A stretch of 64,000 nucleotides of DNA, taken from the NCBI RefSeq assembly GCF_037126175.1, contig NZ_CP146986.1:4287001-4351000 (forward strand), written 5' to 3'. The notes under the pieces are model-generated. The model searched no databases. It saw only the letters and a program-made list of their open reading frames with translations, and was not told where the DNA came from. Below are positions 47,098 through 56,273 of the stretch, one piece after another. The translations under genes were made by a program, and so were the position numbers. Source of the DNA: Pseudomonas sp. RSB 5.4 (GTDB lineage Bacteria > Pseudomonadota > Gammaproteobacteria > Pseudomonadales > Pseudomonadaceae). Within the stretch, counting starts at the first letter, position 1, and every line of letters begins with the position of its first letter.

Positions 47098-47211
47098 TGT
47101 GGCAACCTCAAAAAATGTCTGATCAGGCTCAAGCGCCGCAAGATACGGACGCTGCCGGCCGATTGCAAAGGATAACGACCAAGGGCCTGCCGGCCCATCA
47201 ACACCAAACCC

Positions 47212-47301
47212 TGTGGGAGCGAGCTTGCTCGCGAAAGCGGTGTGTCTGGCAGCAGACATATCGGATGTGCCGGCCTCTTCGCGAGCAGGCTCGCTCCCAC
47301 A
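47212..47301. repeat. REP inverted pair
   Basis: TGTGGGAGCGAGCTTGCTCG and its inverted partner about 42 bp apart, in the divergent spacer between cyaY and lptM. Confidence 0.88.
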
Positions 47302-47349
47302 AGGCTCCAGGTGTATCCAGCAGCCCCGCCGGACGGGAACCCCCTCGCA

Positions 47350-47378
47350 TAGGCAAGCTGCCGGGTGGCCGGTATACT
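47350..47378 (+). promoter_or_regulatory. Candidate sigma-70 promoter of lptM-lysA-dapF operon
   Basis: TAGGCA (47350-47355), 17 bp, TATACT (47373-47378). Gives a leader of about 30 nt before the lptM ATG. The -35 is a fair match only. Confidence 0.5.
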
Positions 47379-47412
47379 CCGGCGCAATTAACGCATTTTC
47401 AAGGATTTCGCC

Positions 47413-47589
47413 ATGAAGCGCCTGATCTCTTCCCTTGCTGCGCTCGTCGCGGTTGCCTGCCTCGTTTCCGCCTGTGGTCAAAAAGGCCCGCTGTACCTGC
47501 CGGATGACGATCAGGACCCGGCCGAGCAAGCCAAGTCGTCGCAACAACAACCTGCCTCCAAGGCGCACAAGCACGACGTTTACCAATAA
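47413..47589 (+). CDS. lptM: LptM/YifL-type LPS-assembly lipoprotein (LppL)
   Basis: 58-aa lipoprotein, too short for many gene finders. Signal peptide MKRLISSLAALVAVACLVSA with lipobox VSAC, then the family hallmark CGQKGPLYLPDDD. In E. coli LptM assists maturation of the LptDE LPS translocon by aiding disulfide pairing. ATG with AAGGATTTC upstream. First gene of the lysA-dapF-xerC operon, 9 bp before lysA, the usual order in gammaproteobacteria. Confidence 0.92.
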   Translation: MKRLISSLAALVAVACLVSACGQKGPLYLPDDDQDPAEQAKSSQQQPASKAHKHDVYQ

Positions 47590-47598
47590 GGGATCGCC

Positions 47599-48846
47599 AT
47601 GGACGCTTTTAACTACCGTGGCGGGGAGCTGTTCGCGGAAGGTGTGGCCCTGTCCGCCATCGCCGACCGCTTCGGCACGCCCACTTATGTCTACTCGCGT
47701 GCGCACATTGAAGCCCAATATCTGGCCTACGCCGATGCGCTGGCCGGCATGCCGCACCTGGTCTGCTACGCAGTCAAGGCCAACTCCAACCTCGGCGTGC
47801 TGAATGTCCTGGCCCGTCTCGGCGCCGGTTTCGACATCGTTTCCCGTGGCGAGCTGGAACGTGTGCTGGCCGCTGGCGGCAGCGCCGACAAGATCGTGTT
47901 CTCCGGCGTCGGCAAGACCCGTGACGACATGCGTCGCGCGCTGGAAGTCGGCGTGCACTGCTTCAACGTCGAATCCACCGACGAGCTCGAGCGCCTGCAA
48001 GTCGTGGCTGCCGAGCTGGGTGTTCGCGCACCGGTCTCGCTGCGCGTGAACCCGGACGTCGACGCCGGCACCCACCCGTACATTTCCACCGGTCTCAAAG
48101 AGAACAAGTTCGGCATCGCCATTGCCGACGCCGAAGACGTGTACGTGCGTGCCGCGCACCTGCCGAACCTGGAAGTGATCGGTGTCGACTGCCACATCGG
48201 CTCGCAACTGACCACTTTGCCGCCGTTCCTCGATGCCCTCGACCGTCTGCTGGATCTGGTCGACCGCCTCGGCGATTGCGGCATTCACCTGCGCCACATC
48301 GATCTCGGTGGTGGCCTGGGCGTGCGTTATCGCGATGAGGAGCCGCCACTGGCCGGCGACTACATCAAGGCCGTACGCGAGCGTCTGAACGGCCGTGACC
48401 TGGCGCTGGTGTTCGAACCGGGCCGCTTCATCGTCGCCAACGCCGGCGTGCTGCTGACTCAGGTCGAGTACCTCAAGCACACCGAACACAAGGATTTCGC
48501 CATCGTCGACGCGGCGATGAACGACCTGATCCGCCCGGCGCTGTATCAGGCCTGGATGGACATCACCGCGGTCAAGCCGCGCGACACCGCCGCACGCCAG
48601 TACGACGTGGTCGGCCCGATCTGCGAAACCGGCGATTTCCTCGCCAAGGATCGTGAGCTGGCGCTGGAAGAAGGCGACCTGCTGGCCGTGCATTCGGCCG
48701 GTGCCTACGGCTTCGTGATGAGTTCCAACTACAACACCCGTGGCCGTGCCGCTGAAGTGTTGGTAGACGGTGATCAGGTTTTTGAAGTGCGCCGCCGCGA
48801 AACCGTGGCCGAGCTGTTTGCCGGCGAAAGCCTGCTGCCGGAGTAA
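47599..48846 (+). CDS. lysA: Diaminopimelate decarboxylase
   Basis: PLP enzyme converting meso-diaminopimelate to lysine, 415 aa. The PLP lysine is K60 in CYAVKANSN. The glycine-rich phosphate loop GGGLGVRY and the catalytic cysteine in GPICETGDFL are present in the alanine-racemase-like fold. Directly followed by dapF (3 bp), so that both meso-DAP formation and use are encoded together. Confidence 0.97.
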   Translation: MDAFNYRGGELFAEGVALSAIADRFGTPTYVYSRAHIEAQYLAYADALAGMPHLVCYAVKANSNLGVLNVLARLGAGFDIVSRGELERVLAAGGSADKIVFSGVGKTRDDMRRALEVGVHCFNVESTDELERLQVVAAELGVRAPVSLRVNPDVDAGTHPYISTGLKENKFGIAIADAEDVYVRAAHLPNLEVIGVDCHIGSQLTTLPPFLDALDRLLDLVDRLGDCGIHLRHIDLGGGLGVRYRDEEPPLAGDYIKAVRERLNGRDLALVFEPGRFIVANAGVLLTQVEYLKHTEHKDFAIVDAAMNDLIRPALYQAWMDITAVKPRDTAARQYDVVGPICETGDFLAKDRELALEEGDLLAVHSAGAYGFVMSSNYNTRGRAAEVLVDGDQVFEVRRRETVAELFAGESLLPE

Positions 48847-48849
48847 CCC

Positions 48850-49680
48850 ATGCTGCTGCGTTTTACCAAAATGCACGGCCTGGGCAATGACTTCATGGTT
48901 CTCGACCTGGTCAGCCAGCACGCGCATATTCAGCCCAAGCACGCCAAGCAATGGGGCGACCGGCACACCGGTATCGGTTTCGACCAGTTGCTGATCGTCG
49001 AAGCGCCGAGCAATCCGGACGTGGATTTCCGTTACCGGATCTTCAACTCCGATGGCTCGGAAGTGGAACAGTGCGGCAACGGTGCACGCTGCTTCGCGCG
49101 CTTCGTTCTGGACAAGCGCCTGACGGCCAAACGGCAGATTCGCGTCGAGACCAAGGGCGGCATCATCGAGCTGGACGTGCGTAACGACGGCCAGATCGGG
49201 GTGAACATGGGCGCGCCGCGCCTGGTGCCGGCGGACATTCCGTTCGACGCGCCGGCGCAGGCTACCAGCTATCAACTGGAGGTCGACGGCACCACGGTCG
49301 AGCTGGCCGCCGTGTCGATGGGCAATCCCCATGCGGTGCTGCGCGTACAGGACATCAACAACGCACCGGTGCATGAACTGGGGCCGAAAATCGAACACCA
49401 CCCGCGCTTCCCGGCGCGGGTCAATGTCGGTTTCATCCAGGTCATCGACCGCAACCGTGCGCAGTTGCGCGTCTGGGAACGCGGCGCCGGGGAAACTCAG
49501 GCCTGTGGCACCGGCGCCTGCGCCGCCGCTGTAGCTGCAATCAGTCAGGGGTGGATGGATTCGCCGCTGATGATCGACCTGCCCGGCGGGCGTCTGTCCA
49601 TTGAATGGGCAGGCCCTGGCCAACCGGTGCTGATGACCGGCCCGGCAGTGCGTGTATACGAAGGACAAGTGCGTCTTTGA
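48850..49680 (+). CDS. dapF: Diaminopimelate epimerase
   Basis: Interconverts LL- and meso-diaminopimelate, supplying lysine and peptidoglycan synthesis. 276 aa; the two catalytic cysteines are C75 (CGNGARC) and C219 (ACGTGACA), one in each half of the duplicated fold. Begins [17 protein letters not shown]. Lies 3 bp after lysA and 13 bp before the DUF484 gene. Confidence 0.97.
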   Translation: MLLRFTKMHGLGNDFMVLDLVSQHAHIQPKHAKQWGDRHTGIGFDQLLIVEAPSNPDVDFRYRIFNSDGSEVEQCGNGARCFARFVLDKRLTAKRQIRVETKGGIIELDVRNDGQIGVNMGAPRLVPADIPFDAPAQATSYQLEVDGTTVELAAVSMGNPHAVLRVQDINNAPVHELGPKIEHHPRFPARVNVGFIQVIDRNRAQLRVWERGAGETQACGTGACAAAVAAISQGWMDSPLMIDLPGGRLSIEWAGPGQPVLMTGPAVRVYEGQVRL

Positions 49681-49693
49681 GTGAGCAGAAGCC

Positions 49694-50419
49694 ATGACCG
49701 ATAAGCCTCAGGTACCCGCCCGACAGTCCGACGAATCAGCGTCCGAGAGCCTGGAGGCGGCAGCGGTTGCCGCATACCTCGAGGCTCATCCGGACTTCTT
49801 CGTCGAGCACGAAGAACTGCTGCCCGCCCTGCGCATTCCGCATCAGCGCGGTGACACCGTATCGCTGGTCGAACGGCAGATGAGCATCCTGCGCGACCGC
49901 AACATCGAAATGCGGCATCGTCTCTCGCAGTTGATGGACGTGGCCCGCGACAACGACCGGCTGTTCGACAAGACCCGCCGTCTGATCCTGTCGCTGATGG
50001 ACGCCGCCAGCCTGGAAGACGTGGTGATCAGCGTCGAAGACAGCCTGCGCCAGGATTTTCAGGTGCCCTTTGTCAGCCTGATCCTGCTCGGCGACAACCC
50101 GGCGCCGGTTGGCCGCTGGGTAACCCACGCCGACGCACAAACCGCTATTGGCGGCCTGCTCACCGAAGGCAAGAGCGTCAGCGGCACCCTGCGGGAACAT
50201 GAGCTGGACTTCCTGTTCGGCGAAGAGCAGCGCAAGCAGATCGGCTCCACTGCAGTGGTTGCGGTCAGCCATCAAGGCATCCACGGCATTCTGGCAATCG
50301 CCAGCCGTGATCCGCAGCACTACAAGAGTTCGGTGGGCACGCTGTTCCTCAGCTACATCGCTGAAGTCATGGGTCGCGTGCTGCCACGGGTCAACAGCTC
50401 CCTGCGCTCGGTACGCTGA
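49694..50419 (+). CDS. DUF484 (GAF-like) family protein
   Basis: 241 aa. N-terminal helical region ([21 protein letters not shown]) and coiled coil (about 55-90), then a GAF-like domain ([10 protein letters not shown] to [35 protein letters not shown]). Regularly found between dapF and xerC in gammaproteobacteria. Function unknown. Ends 2 bp before xerC. Confidence 0.92.
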   Translation: MTDKPQVPARQSDESASESLEAAAVAAYLEAHPDFFVEHEELLPALRIPHQRGDTVSLVERQMSILRDRNIEMRHRLSQLMDVARDNDRLFDKTRRLILSLMDAASLEDVVISVEDSLRQDFQVPFVSLILLGDNPAPVGRWVTHADAQTAIGGLLTEGKSVSGTLREHELDFLFGEEQRKQIGSTAVVAVSHQGIHGILAIASRDPQHYKSSVGTLFLSYIAEVMGRVLPRVNSSLRSVR

Positions 50420-50421
50420 AT

Positions 50422-51321
50422 ATGGAACGACAACTGGACGCTTACTGCGAACACCTGCGCAGTGAGCGACAGGTGTCGCCGCACACCCTGTCGGCCTACC
50501 GCCGCGACCTCGATAAAGTCCTCGGCTGGTGCCTCAAACAGAACATCGGCAGTTGGGCGGCGCTGGATATTCAGCGTCTGCGCAGCCTGATCGCCCGCCT
50601 GCATGCCCAGGGGCAGTCGTCGCGCAGCCTCGCCCGATTACTTTCAGCGGTGCGCGGGCTCTATCACTATCTGAATCGCGAAGGCCTGTGCGACCACGAC
50701 CCGGCGACCGGTCTGGCGCCGCCGAAAGGCGAACGGCGCCTGCCAAAAACCCTCGACACCGACCGTGCGTTGCAACTGCTTGAAGGTGCGGTCGAGGACG
50801 ATTTTCTCGCCCGTCGTGATCAGGCGATTCTCGAACTGTTCTATTCCTCGGGCCTGCGCCTGTCCGAGCTGACCGGGCTCAATCTCGATCAGCTGGATCT
50901 GGCCGACAGCATGGTTCAGGTGCTCGGCAAGGGCAGCAAGACCCGTCTGCTGCCGGTCGGCAAAAAGGCTCGCGAAGCACTCGAGCAATGGCTGCCGCTG
51001 CGGGCCATGACCAACCCGGCCGACGACGCCGTGTTCGTCAGTCAGCAAGGCCGGCGCCTCGGCCCGCGGGCGATTCAGGTGCGAGTGAAACTGGCCGGCG
51101 AGCGCGAACTGGGGCAGAACCTGCACCCGCACATGCTGCGGCACTCCTTCGCCAGCCACTTGCTGGAATCCTCGCAGGATCTGCGCGCGGTGCAGGAACT
51201 GCTCGGCCACTCGGACATCAAGACCACGCAGATCTACACCCACCTGGATTTCCAGCACCTGGCGGCGGTCTACGACAGCGCCCATCCACGGGCCAAACGC
51301 AGCAAAGGCGACGATTCATGA
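50422..51321 (+). CDS. xerC: Site-specific tyrosine recombinase XerC
   Basis: Resolves chromosome dimers at dif with XerD and FtsK. 299 aa. SAM-like N-terminal DNA-binding domain (1-95) and catalytic domain with R146 (SSGLRLSEL), H237-x-x-R240 ([10 protein letters not shown]), H263 (LLGHSDI) and the nucleophile Y272 (QIYTHL). Operon position after dapF-DUF484 shows this is the housekeeping XerC and not a phage integrase. Confidence 0.97.
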   Translation: MERQLDAYCEHLRSERQVSPHTLSAYRRDLDKVLGWCLKQNIGSWAALDIQRLRSLIARLHAQGQSSRSLARLLSAVRGLYHYLNREGLCDHDPATGLAPPKGERRLPKTLDTDRALQLLEGAVEDDFLARRDQAILELFYSSGLRLSELTGLNLDQLDLADSMVQVLGKGSKTRLLPVGKKAREALEQWLPLRAMTNPADDAVFVSQQGRRLGPRAIQVRVKLAGERELGQNLHPHMLRHSFASHLLESSQDLRAVQELLGHSDIKTTQIYTHLDFQHLAAVYDSAHPRAKRSKGDDS

Positions 51322-52025
51322 ACATCCAGTTGATCACCTTCGACCTCGACGACACCCTGTGGGACACCGCCCCGGTGATCGTCAGCGCCGAAGCGGTATT
51401 GCGCCAGTGGTTGAGCGAACACGCACCCAATCTGGGCGCGGTGCCGGTGGAGCATCTGTGGGCGATTCGCGAGCGGGTGCTGGCCAGCGAACCGGGCCTC
51501 AAACATCGCATCAGCGCGTTGCGTCGGCGCGTGCTGTTCCACGCGCTGGAAGAAGCCGGGTACGCCCACGGCGAAGCTTCCGATCTGGCCGACAAGAGTT
51601 TTGAAGTGTTCCTGCACGCGCGGCACCAGATCACGGTATTTCCCGAGGTCGAACCGACTCTGGAAATCCTCGCCAACCACTACGCCCTCGGCGTGGTCAC
51701 CAACGGCAATGCCGACGTGCGTCGATTGGGCCTGGCGGATTACTTCAAGTTTGCGTTGTGCGCGGAAGACATCGGCATCGCCAAGCCGGATGTGCGGCTG
51801 TTTCACGAGGCGTTGCAGCGTGGTGGTGTGAGCGCTGATCTGGCGGTACACATTGGTGATCATCCCGGCGATGACATTGCCGGGGCGCAACAGGCAGGCA
51901 TGCGCGCGATCTGGTTCAACCCGACGGGCAAGGTCTGGGAAGCCGAGCGCCTGCCGGATGCCGAGATCCGCAGCCTGACTGATTTGCCGGCGGTACTGGC
52001 GCGCTGGAATGCCCTCTCGAACTGA
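51318..52025 (+). CDS. HAD-superfamily hydrolase, YigB-like
   Basis: 235-aa phosphatase with the HAD motifs DLDDTLWDT (nucleophile D9, acid D11), VVTNGN, and the K/DD pair in [10 protein letters not shown] and [12 protein letters not shown]. The helical cap (about 20-95) marks subclass I. E. coli YigB (FMN phosphatase) is the positional relative after xerC. The ATG overlaps the xerC stop (ATGA). Ends the operon, followed by a REP pair and terminator. Confidence 0.92.
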   Translation: MNIQLITFDLDDTLWDTAPVIVSAEAVLRQWLSEHAPNLGAVPVEHLWAIRERVLASEPGLKHRISALRRRVLFHALEEAGYAHGEASDLADKSFEVFLHARHQITVFPEVEPTLEILANHYALGVVTNGNADVRRLGLADYFKFALCAEDIGIAKPDVRLFHEALQRGGVSADLAVHIGDHPGDDIAGAQQAGMRAIWFNPTGKVWEAERLPDAEIRSLTDLPAVLARWNALSN

Positions 52026-52033
52026 TCCACTAT

Positions 52034-52131
52034 CCCCTGTGGGAGCGGGCTTGCTCGCGAAGAGGCCGTGTCAGTCGACATATAATTTGAATGACACACC
52101 GCCTTCGCGAGCAAGCCCGCTCCCACAGGGG
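52034..52131. repeat. REP inverted pair
   Basis: CCCCTGTGGGAGCGGGCTTG continuing CTCGCGAAG faces its exact reverse complement about 41 bp away, after the HAD gene. Confidence 0.9.
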
Positions 52132-52164
52132 ATTGCCTGCATCCATGACTTTATTTCAGGCATG

Positions 52165-52193
52165 AAAAAGCCCGCAGCGACGGCGGGCTTTTT
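52165..52193. terminator. Bidirectional rho-independent terminator
   Basis: AAAAAGCCCGC-AGCGAC-GGCGGGCTTTTT hairpin between the HAD gene and the convergent sutA. Confidence 0.88.
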
Positions 52194-52213
52194 CAGCAAG
52201 CAAGCGGCACGCC

Positions 52214-52540
52214 TCAGATAGGGCGGCTGCCGTACTTGTTGTCAGGCTTCTTGGGCGGATCGGCGACCACGTTGGCCTCCACTTCCTGCACCTTGCCGCC
52301 GCGCGCAAGGAATTCTTCCATGGCCTTGGCCAGGGCGTCGCGCTCCTTGTTCTTGGCTTCGATGCTCGGCAATTCGTCGATCGACACCGCAGCCTTGGCT
52401 TTGCCTTTGGCAGCCGGGGCCGGCGTATCGTCACCGCCATCGTCGTCAGCAACGTCTTCCGCTGCTGCTTCCAGGCCTTCCTCGGCCTCGTCTTCGTCGC
52501 CTACTTCGAGGTCGTCGTTTTCCAGATCATCGTCGCTCAT
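52214..52540 (-). CDS. sutA: SutA, RNA polymerase-binding regulator of slow growth
   Basis: 108 aa. Very acidic, disordered N-terminus (about 1-45, MSDDDLENDDLEVGDEDEAEE), a central helix (IEAKNKERDALAKAMEEFLARGG) and a C-terminal tail ending DNKYGSRPI. This matches SutA of P. aeruginosa, which binds RNA polymerase and raises transcription of ribosomal and other genes during starvation. Same neighbourhood (yjbQ-amtB-glnK) as there. Confidence 0.92.
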   Translation of the reverse strand: MSDDDLENDDLEVGDEDEAEEGLEAAAEDVADDDGGDDTPAPAAKGKAKAAVSIDELPSIEAKNKERDALAKAMEEFLARGGKVQEVEANVVADPPKKPDNKYGSRPI

Positions 52541-52642
52541 GTTCTACCTCATGACTTGCGAAAAGCAGATTAGTTATAGACCAGCTTTGGCGACTGTCGA
52601 AAGTCGCCGTAAAAAAATCGGTAACCGCTGGTGACCAACGGT

Positions 52643-53068
52643 TTACGCCCCTTCACCGTGCAGGGTGGCGAGGACTTTACGGGCACCGCCATGATCACGG
52701 TGCTCGCCCAGATAAACGCCTTGCCAGGTGCCCAGAGCCAGTCGCCCTGCCGAAACCGGCAGACTGATCTGGCAGCCAAGTACGCTGGCCTTGAAGTGCG
52801 CCGGGAGGTCGTCCAGGCCTTCGTCGTTATGCTCATAGCCGTCTGTTCCTTGTGGGATCAGACGATTGAAAAATCGTTCGAAGTCGCGACGGACCGCCGG
52901 ATCGGCGTTCTCGTTGATGGTCAACGACGCCGAGGTATGCTGCAGCCACAAATGCAACAGACCGACCCGGCACGCCTTGAGTTCAGGCAGGCCGGCGAGT
53001 AACTCGTCCGTTACCAGATGAAAGCCCCGGGGCCGTGCCCGCAGGGTTATCAGAGTCTGTTGCCACAT
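52643..53068 (-). CDS. yjbQ: YjbQ/UPF0047 family protein
   Basis: 141 aa. Family motifs: [21 protein letters not shown] near 45-65, and [16 protein letters not shown] near 118-133, with histidines and a glutamate that form the conserved site. Some members show weak thiamine-phosphate synthase activity. The ATG at 53068 is the family start; an in-frame extension of nine residues has no support. Confidence 0.92.
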   Translation of the reverse strand: MWQQTLITLRARPRGFHLVTDELLAGLPELKACRVGLLHLWLQHTSASLTINENADPAVRRDFERFFNRLIPQGTDGYEHNDEGLDDLPAHFKASVLGCQISLPVSAGRLALGTWQGVYLGEHRDHGGARKVLATLHGEGA

Positions 53069-53239
53069 ACAGTTCTCCGCACGTTCGGGGCGCATTCTAG
53101 CGCGCTCTGGGAAAAAACAAAGGCCCTAATATTCCTGCAATGATGTAAGCCATTGGCCGCAGAAAAACGCTTGTCGTAAACACGACCAAAGCCGTACGAA
53201 AAATCCTTTCAGCCACTACCTGAATGACAAATTCCAGAC

Positions 53240-53273
53240 AAAAAAATGCCCGGCAAGCCGGGCAAGTTTTTTC
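53240..53273 (-). terminator. Rho-independent terminator of glnK-amtB
   Basis: TTGCCCGGC-TTGC-GCCGGGCA-type hairpin flanked by A7 and T6 tracts, 12 bp after the amtB stop. The remaining 140 bp up to yjbQ hold nothing recognisable. Confidence 0.88.
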
Positions 53274-53284
53274 GATGCGCGTAC

Positions 53285-54622
53285 TTACAGGTTGTAGCCG
53301 CGTTCGTTGTGTTGTGCCAGGTCCAGACCCACTGCCTCTTCTTCCTCGGTGGCACGCAGGCCCATGACCACGTCCAGTACCTTGAGGATGATAAAGGTGA
53401 CGACCGCGGTGTAGATCACCGTGAAGCCGACACCTTTGCACTGAATCCACACTTGCGAAGCGATGTCGGTCACGGTGCCGAAGCCACCCAGCGCCGGCGC
53501 GGCGAACACGCCGGTGAGGATCGCGCCGAGGATACCGCCGATACCGTGCACGCCGAAGGCATCCAGGGAGTCGTCGTAACCGAGTTTGCGTTTCAGCGTG
53601 GTCGCGCAGAAGAAGCACACCACACCGGCCGCCAGACCGATGATCAGCGAGCCCATCGGGCCCACGGTACCGGCTGCCGGCGTGATTGCCACCAGACCTG
53701 CAACCACACCCGAGGCAATGCCCAGTGCGCTAGGTTTGCCGTGGGTGATCCACTCGGCGAACATCCAGCCCAATGCTGCAGCAGCGGTAGCGATCTGAGT
53801 CACCAGCATCGCCATGCCGGCAGTGCCGTTGGCGGCCGCGGCGGAACCGGCGTTGAAGCCGAACCAGCCGACCCACAGCATCGCCGCGCCCATCAGGGTG
53901 TAACCAAGGTTGTGCGGTGCCATCGGGGTGGTCGGGAAGCCTTTACGCTTGCCCAGCACCAGGCACGCCACCAGACCGGCGATACCGGCGTTGATGTGAA
54001 CCACGGTGCCGCCGGCGAAATCGAGCACGCCCCAATCGCCCAGCAGCGAACCCGGACCGCTCCAGACCATGTGCGCGATCGGCGCATACACCAGAGTGAA
54101 CCAGACGCCCATGAACACCAGCATCGCGGAGAACTTCATGCGCTCGGCGAAGGCACCGACGATCAGCGCCGGAGTGATGATGGCGAAGGTCATTTGATAA
54201 GTGACGAACACCGCTTCAGGGAAAAGTGCTGCCGGGCCGGTAATGCTGGCAGGCGTGATGCCCGCGAGGAAGGCCTTGGCAAAGCTGCCGACGAAGGAGT
54301 TCAGGTTGACGACGTTGGCTTCCATCCCGGTGGTGTCGAACGCCATGCTGTAGCCATAAAGGAACCACAGGATGGTGACCAGGCCGGTAATGGCGAAGCA
54401 CTGCATCATCACCGAAAGAATGTTTTTCGACCGCACCATGCCGCCGTAGAACAGCGCGAGGCCGGGAATGGTCATGAACAGCACGAGGGCTGTGGAGGTC
54501 AGCATCCAGGCGGTGTCGCCGGAATTGAGGACTGGAGGCGCCACCGGATCTGCCGCCATAGCCAGGCCGGGCATTACGATGGACAACAGGGCGCCTAGCC
54601 CTGCGAATTTACGCAGAGTCAT
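53285..54622 (-). CDS. amtB: Ammonium transporter
   Basis: Trimeric ammonium channel, 445 aa, with a cleavable signal peptide (ends AMAADP, about residue 24) and eleven membrane helices. The twin pore histidines lie in APIAHMVWSG and DAFGVHGIGG. The ATG at 54622 has CAGGAGAAAA upstream; a longer frame is rejected. Forms an operon with glnK, 37 bp upstream, whose product blocks the pore when nitrogen is plentiful. Confidence 0.96.
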   Translation of the reverse strand: MTLRKFAGLGALLSIVMPGLAMAADPVAPPVLNSGDTAWMLTSTALVLFMTIPGLALFYGGMVRSKNILSVMMQCFAITGLVTILWFLYGYSMAFDTTGMEANVVNLNSFVGSFAKAFLAGITPASITGPAALFPEAVFVTYQMTFAIITPALIVGAFAERMKFSAMLVFMGVWFTLVYAPIAHMVWSGPGSLLGDWGVLDFAGGTVVHINAGIAGLVACLVLGKRKGFPTTPMAPHNLGYTLMGAAMLWVGWFGFNAGSAAAANGTAGMAMLVTQIATAAAALGWMFAEWITHGKPSALGIASGVVAGLVAITPAAGTVGPMGSLIIGLAAGVVCFFCATTLKRKLGYDDSLDAFGVHGIGGILGAILTGVFAAPALGGFGTVTDIASQVWIQCKGVGFTVIYTAVVTFIILKVLDVVMGLRATEEEEAVGLDLAQHNERGYNL

Positions 54623-54659
54623 ATTGTTTTCTCCTGGGGCGTTGGGTTTGTGGCGGCGT

Positions 54660-55411
<752 letters not shown>

Positions 55412-55672
55412 ATGCTCGCGCCCAAAGACTTCCTCGACGCCCTGAGCGGCACTGCCTCCCGCCTGTTCAGCGGTGACACCCCGCTGCCGAAAGCCGAAAT
55501 CGAAAGCCAGTTCAAGATGCTGTTGCAAAGTGCATTCAGCAAACTGGATCTGGTGAGCCGGGAAGAGTTTGACAGTCAGATGGTCGTACTGGCCCGTACC
55601 CGCGCTCGCCTCGAGAGCCTCGAAGCGAAAGTTGCCGAGATGGAAGCGAAGCTGACGCCGCCTGCGGAATAA
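55412..55672 (+). CDS. ubiK: UbiK, ubiquinone biosynthesis accessory factor
   Basis: 86 aa, formerly YqiC/BMFP family. An N-terminal amphipathic helix (FLDALSGTASRLFSG) and a C-terminal coiled coil (about 45-80, MVVLARTRARLESLEAKVAEME) match the trimeric, lipid-binding factor that assists the UbiI-UbiH hydroxylation steps with UbiJ. Start has ACAGGACAT upstream. Lies before yifB as in P. aeruginosa. Confidence 0.92.
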   Translation: MLAPKDFLDALSGTASRLFSGDTPLPKAEIESQFKMLLQSAFSKLDLVSREEFDSQMVVLARTRARLESLEAKVAEMEAKLTPPAE

Positions 55673-55714
55673 CAATCCCGAGTAGAAATGCCTTCAAGTT
55701 TGCGAAGAGAAGTT

Positions 55715-55744
55715 AAACCGCTCCTGCCAAAGCAGGAGCGGTTT
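55715..55744. terminator. Hairpin ending ubiK and the minus-strand small ORF
   Basis: AAACCGCTCCTGC / GCAGGAGCGGTTT, 13-bp perfect stem with a 4-nt loop. It lies 42 bp after ubiK and 30 bp after the stop of the 28-codon ORF, so it can serve both. T tract is short on each side. Confidence 0.65.
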
Positions 55745-55774
55745 CCGTCAGATCAATCCTTACAACGAATTATT

Positions 55775-55861
55775 TCAACGGTCTCGCAGAAACTCGTACA
55801 GGCGAAAAGCCCATAACGCGATTCTGACGAGGCGCCACATATGTTTAAGAAACTTAGACAT
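55775..55861 (-). CDS. 28-aa basic amphipathic peptide, candidate type I toxin
   Basis: Too short for ordinary gene finding. The peptide runs MSKFLKHMWR through LWAF to LYEFLRDR: 28 aa, with Trp, Phe and Leu on one face and about eight Lys/Arg/His residues, so an amphipathic or membrane-inserting helix is likely. Translation is supported by a perfect AAGGAGG (minus strand, 55876-55870) eight bases before the ATG. That site lies partly in a hairpin (55864-55889). Upstream is a structured leader. A divergent putative RNA at about 56214-56302 can pair with the leader. Size, charge and layout resemble TisB- or ShoB-type toxins, but toxicity is an inference and I recognise no named family. Confidence 0.6.
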   Translation of the reverse strand: MSKFLKHMWRLVRIALWAFRLYEFLRDR

Positions 55862-56002
55862 ATTTTGGCCCTCCTTGCGTGGGGCCAAACCTCCGATGCA
55901 CTTTCCGGCGTACGAACACCTTCGGGACTACACGTGAGTGTGTCCGCCAAGGCGGCCGGGTGTGAGTCCCCCAAAAAAAGCACCGGCACGGGTCTCACAC
56001 CG
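55862..56002 (-). promoter_or_regulatory. Structured 5' leader of the 28-codon ORF
   Basis: Read on the minus strand. Helix A pairs 56001-55990 (GGTGTGAGACCC) with 55970-55959 (GGGACTCACACC), 11 of 12 positions. Helix B pairs 55970-55960 with 55933-55924 (GTGTAGTCCC), ten pairs with one bulged C. Both use GGGACT, so they exclude each other. A third hairpin, TTTGGCCC (55889-55882) with GGGCCAAA (55871-55864), is an 8-bp perfect stem with a 10-nt loop that takes in the Shine-Dalgarno sequence. The arrangement suggests translation controlled by RNA refolding. Confidence 0.6.
55931..55952. repeat. 22-bp direct repeat, copy 1 (in the leader)
   Basis: CACGTGAGTGTGTCCGCCAA then GG on the plus strand; copy 2 at 56215-56236 differs at one base. 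On the minus-strand transcript this copy lies between the arms of helix B and touches one of them. Confidence 0.85.
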
Positions 56003-56115
56003 CGTCGAGGAACATGAAGTCTTTGCGCTCCCGGCCACACTTCGCGAATACTCCATGAGTGGGCATCGTCATTGCGGATTTTATGAGCGCCCTTAGAAAA
56101 GCGATTTAAACAACT

Positions 56116-56145
56116 TGTATCAAGTCGTTAGGCAAGTGCTGACAA
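56116..56145 (-). promoter_or_regulatory. Candidate promoter/operator for the small ORF transcript
   Basis: Minus strand TTGTCA (56145-56140), 18 bp, GATACA (56121-56116). The weak -10 is covered by the palindrome ACTTG-TAT-CAAGT (56113-56125), a possible repressor site. It would give a leader of about 245 nt, long as in tisB. Confidence 0.3.
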
Positions 56146-56179
56146 CATTACCGTTGCGCCCGTTCAAGCCCTTTTGATA

Positions 56180-56207
56180 CTTGCGCCAATGAGCAAACAT
56201 GCATAAC
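56180..56207 (+). promoter_or_regulatory. Candidate promoter for the divergent antisense RNA
   Basis: CTTGCG (56180-56185), 16 bp, CATAAC (56202-56207); a further TTGATA lies at 56174-56179. A start about 7 bp after the -10 falls at 56213-56215, right at the antisense box. Both hexamers are imperfect. Confidence 0.35.
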
Positions 56208-56214
56208 CTGATTT

Positions 56215-56236
56215 CACGTGAGTGTGTCCGCAAAGG
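56215..56236. repeat. 22-bp direct repeat, copy 2 (5' end of the predicted RNA)
   Basis: CACGTGAGTGTGTCCGCAAA then GG; same orientation as copy 1 at 55931, 284 bp away, with a single C-to-A difference. Confidence 0.85.
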
Positions 56237-56273
56237 ATACGCAGGCCTTGGCCTCACCGAAGCCTGCAAACTG

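Noticed and set aside
46765..49695. 976-codon frame across lysA and dapF on the minus strand
   Set aside because: Only its last 110 codons (cyaY) are real; the rest is antisense to lysA and dapF and crosses a REP pair.
50422..51321. Tyrosine recombinase as a sign of a mobile element
   Set aside because: Operon position and sequence show housekeeping XerC; no attachment-site duplication or phage genes nearby.
55753..56040. 95-codon minus-strand frame overlapping the 28-codon ORF
   Set aside because: GTG start without a ribosome binding site and no protein-like pattern; the 28-codon frame has the perfect Shine-Dalgarno.
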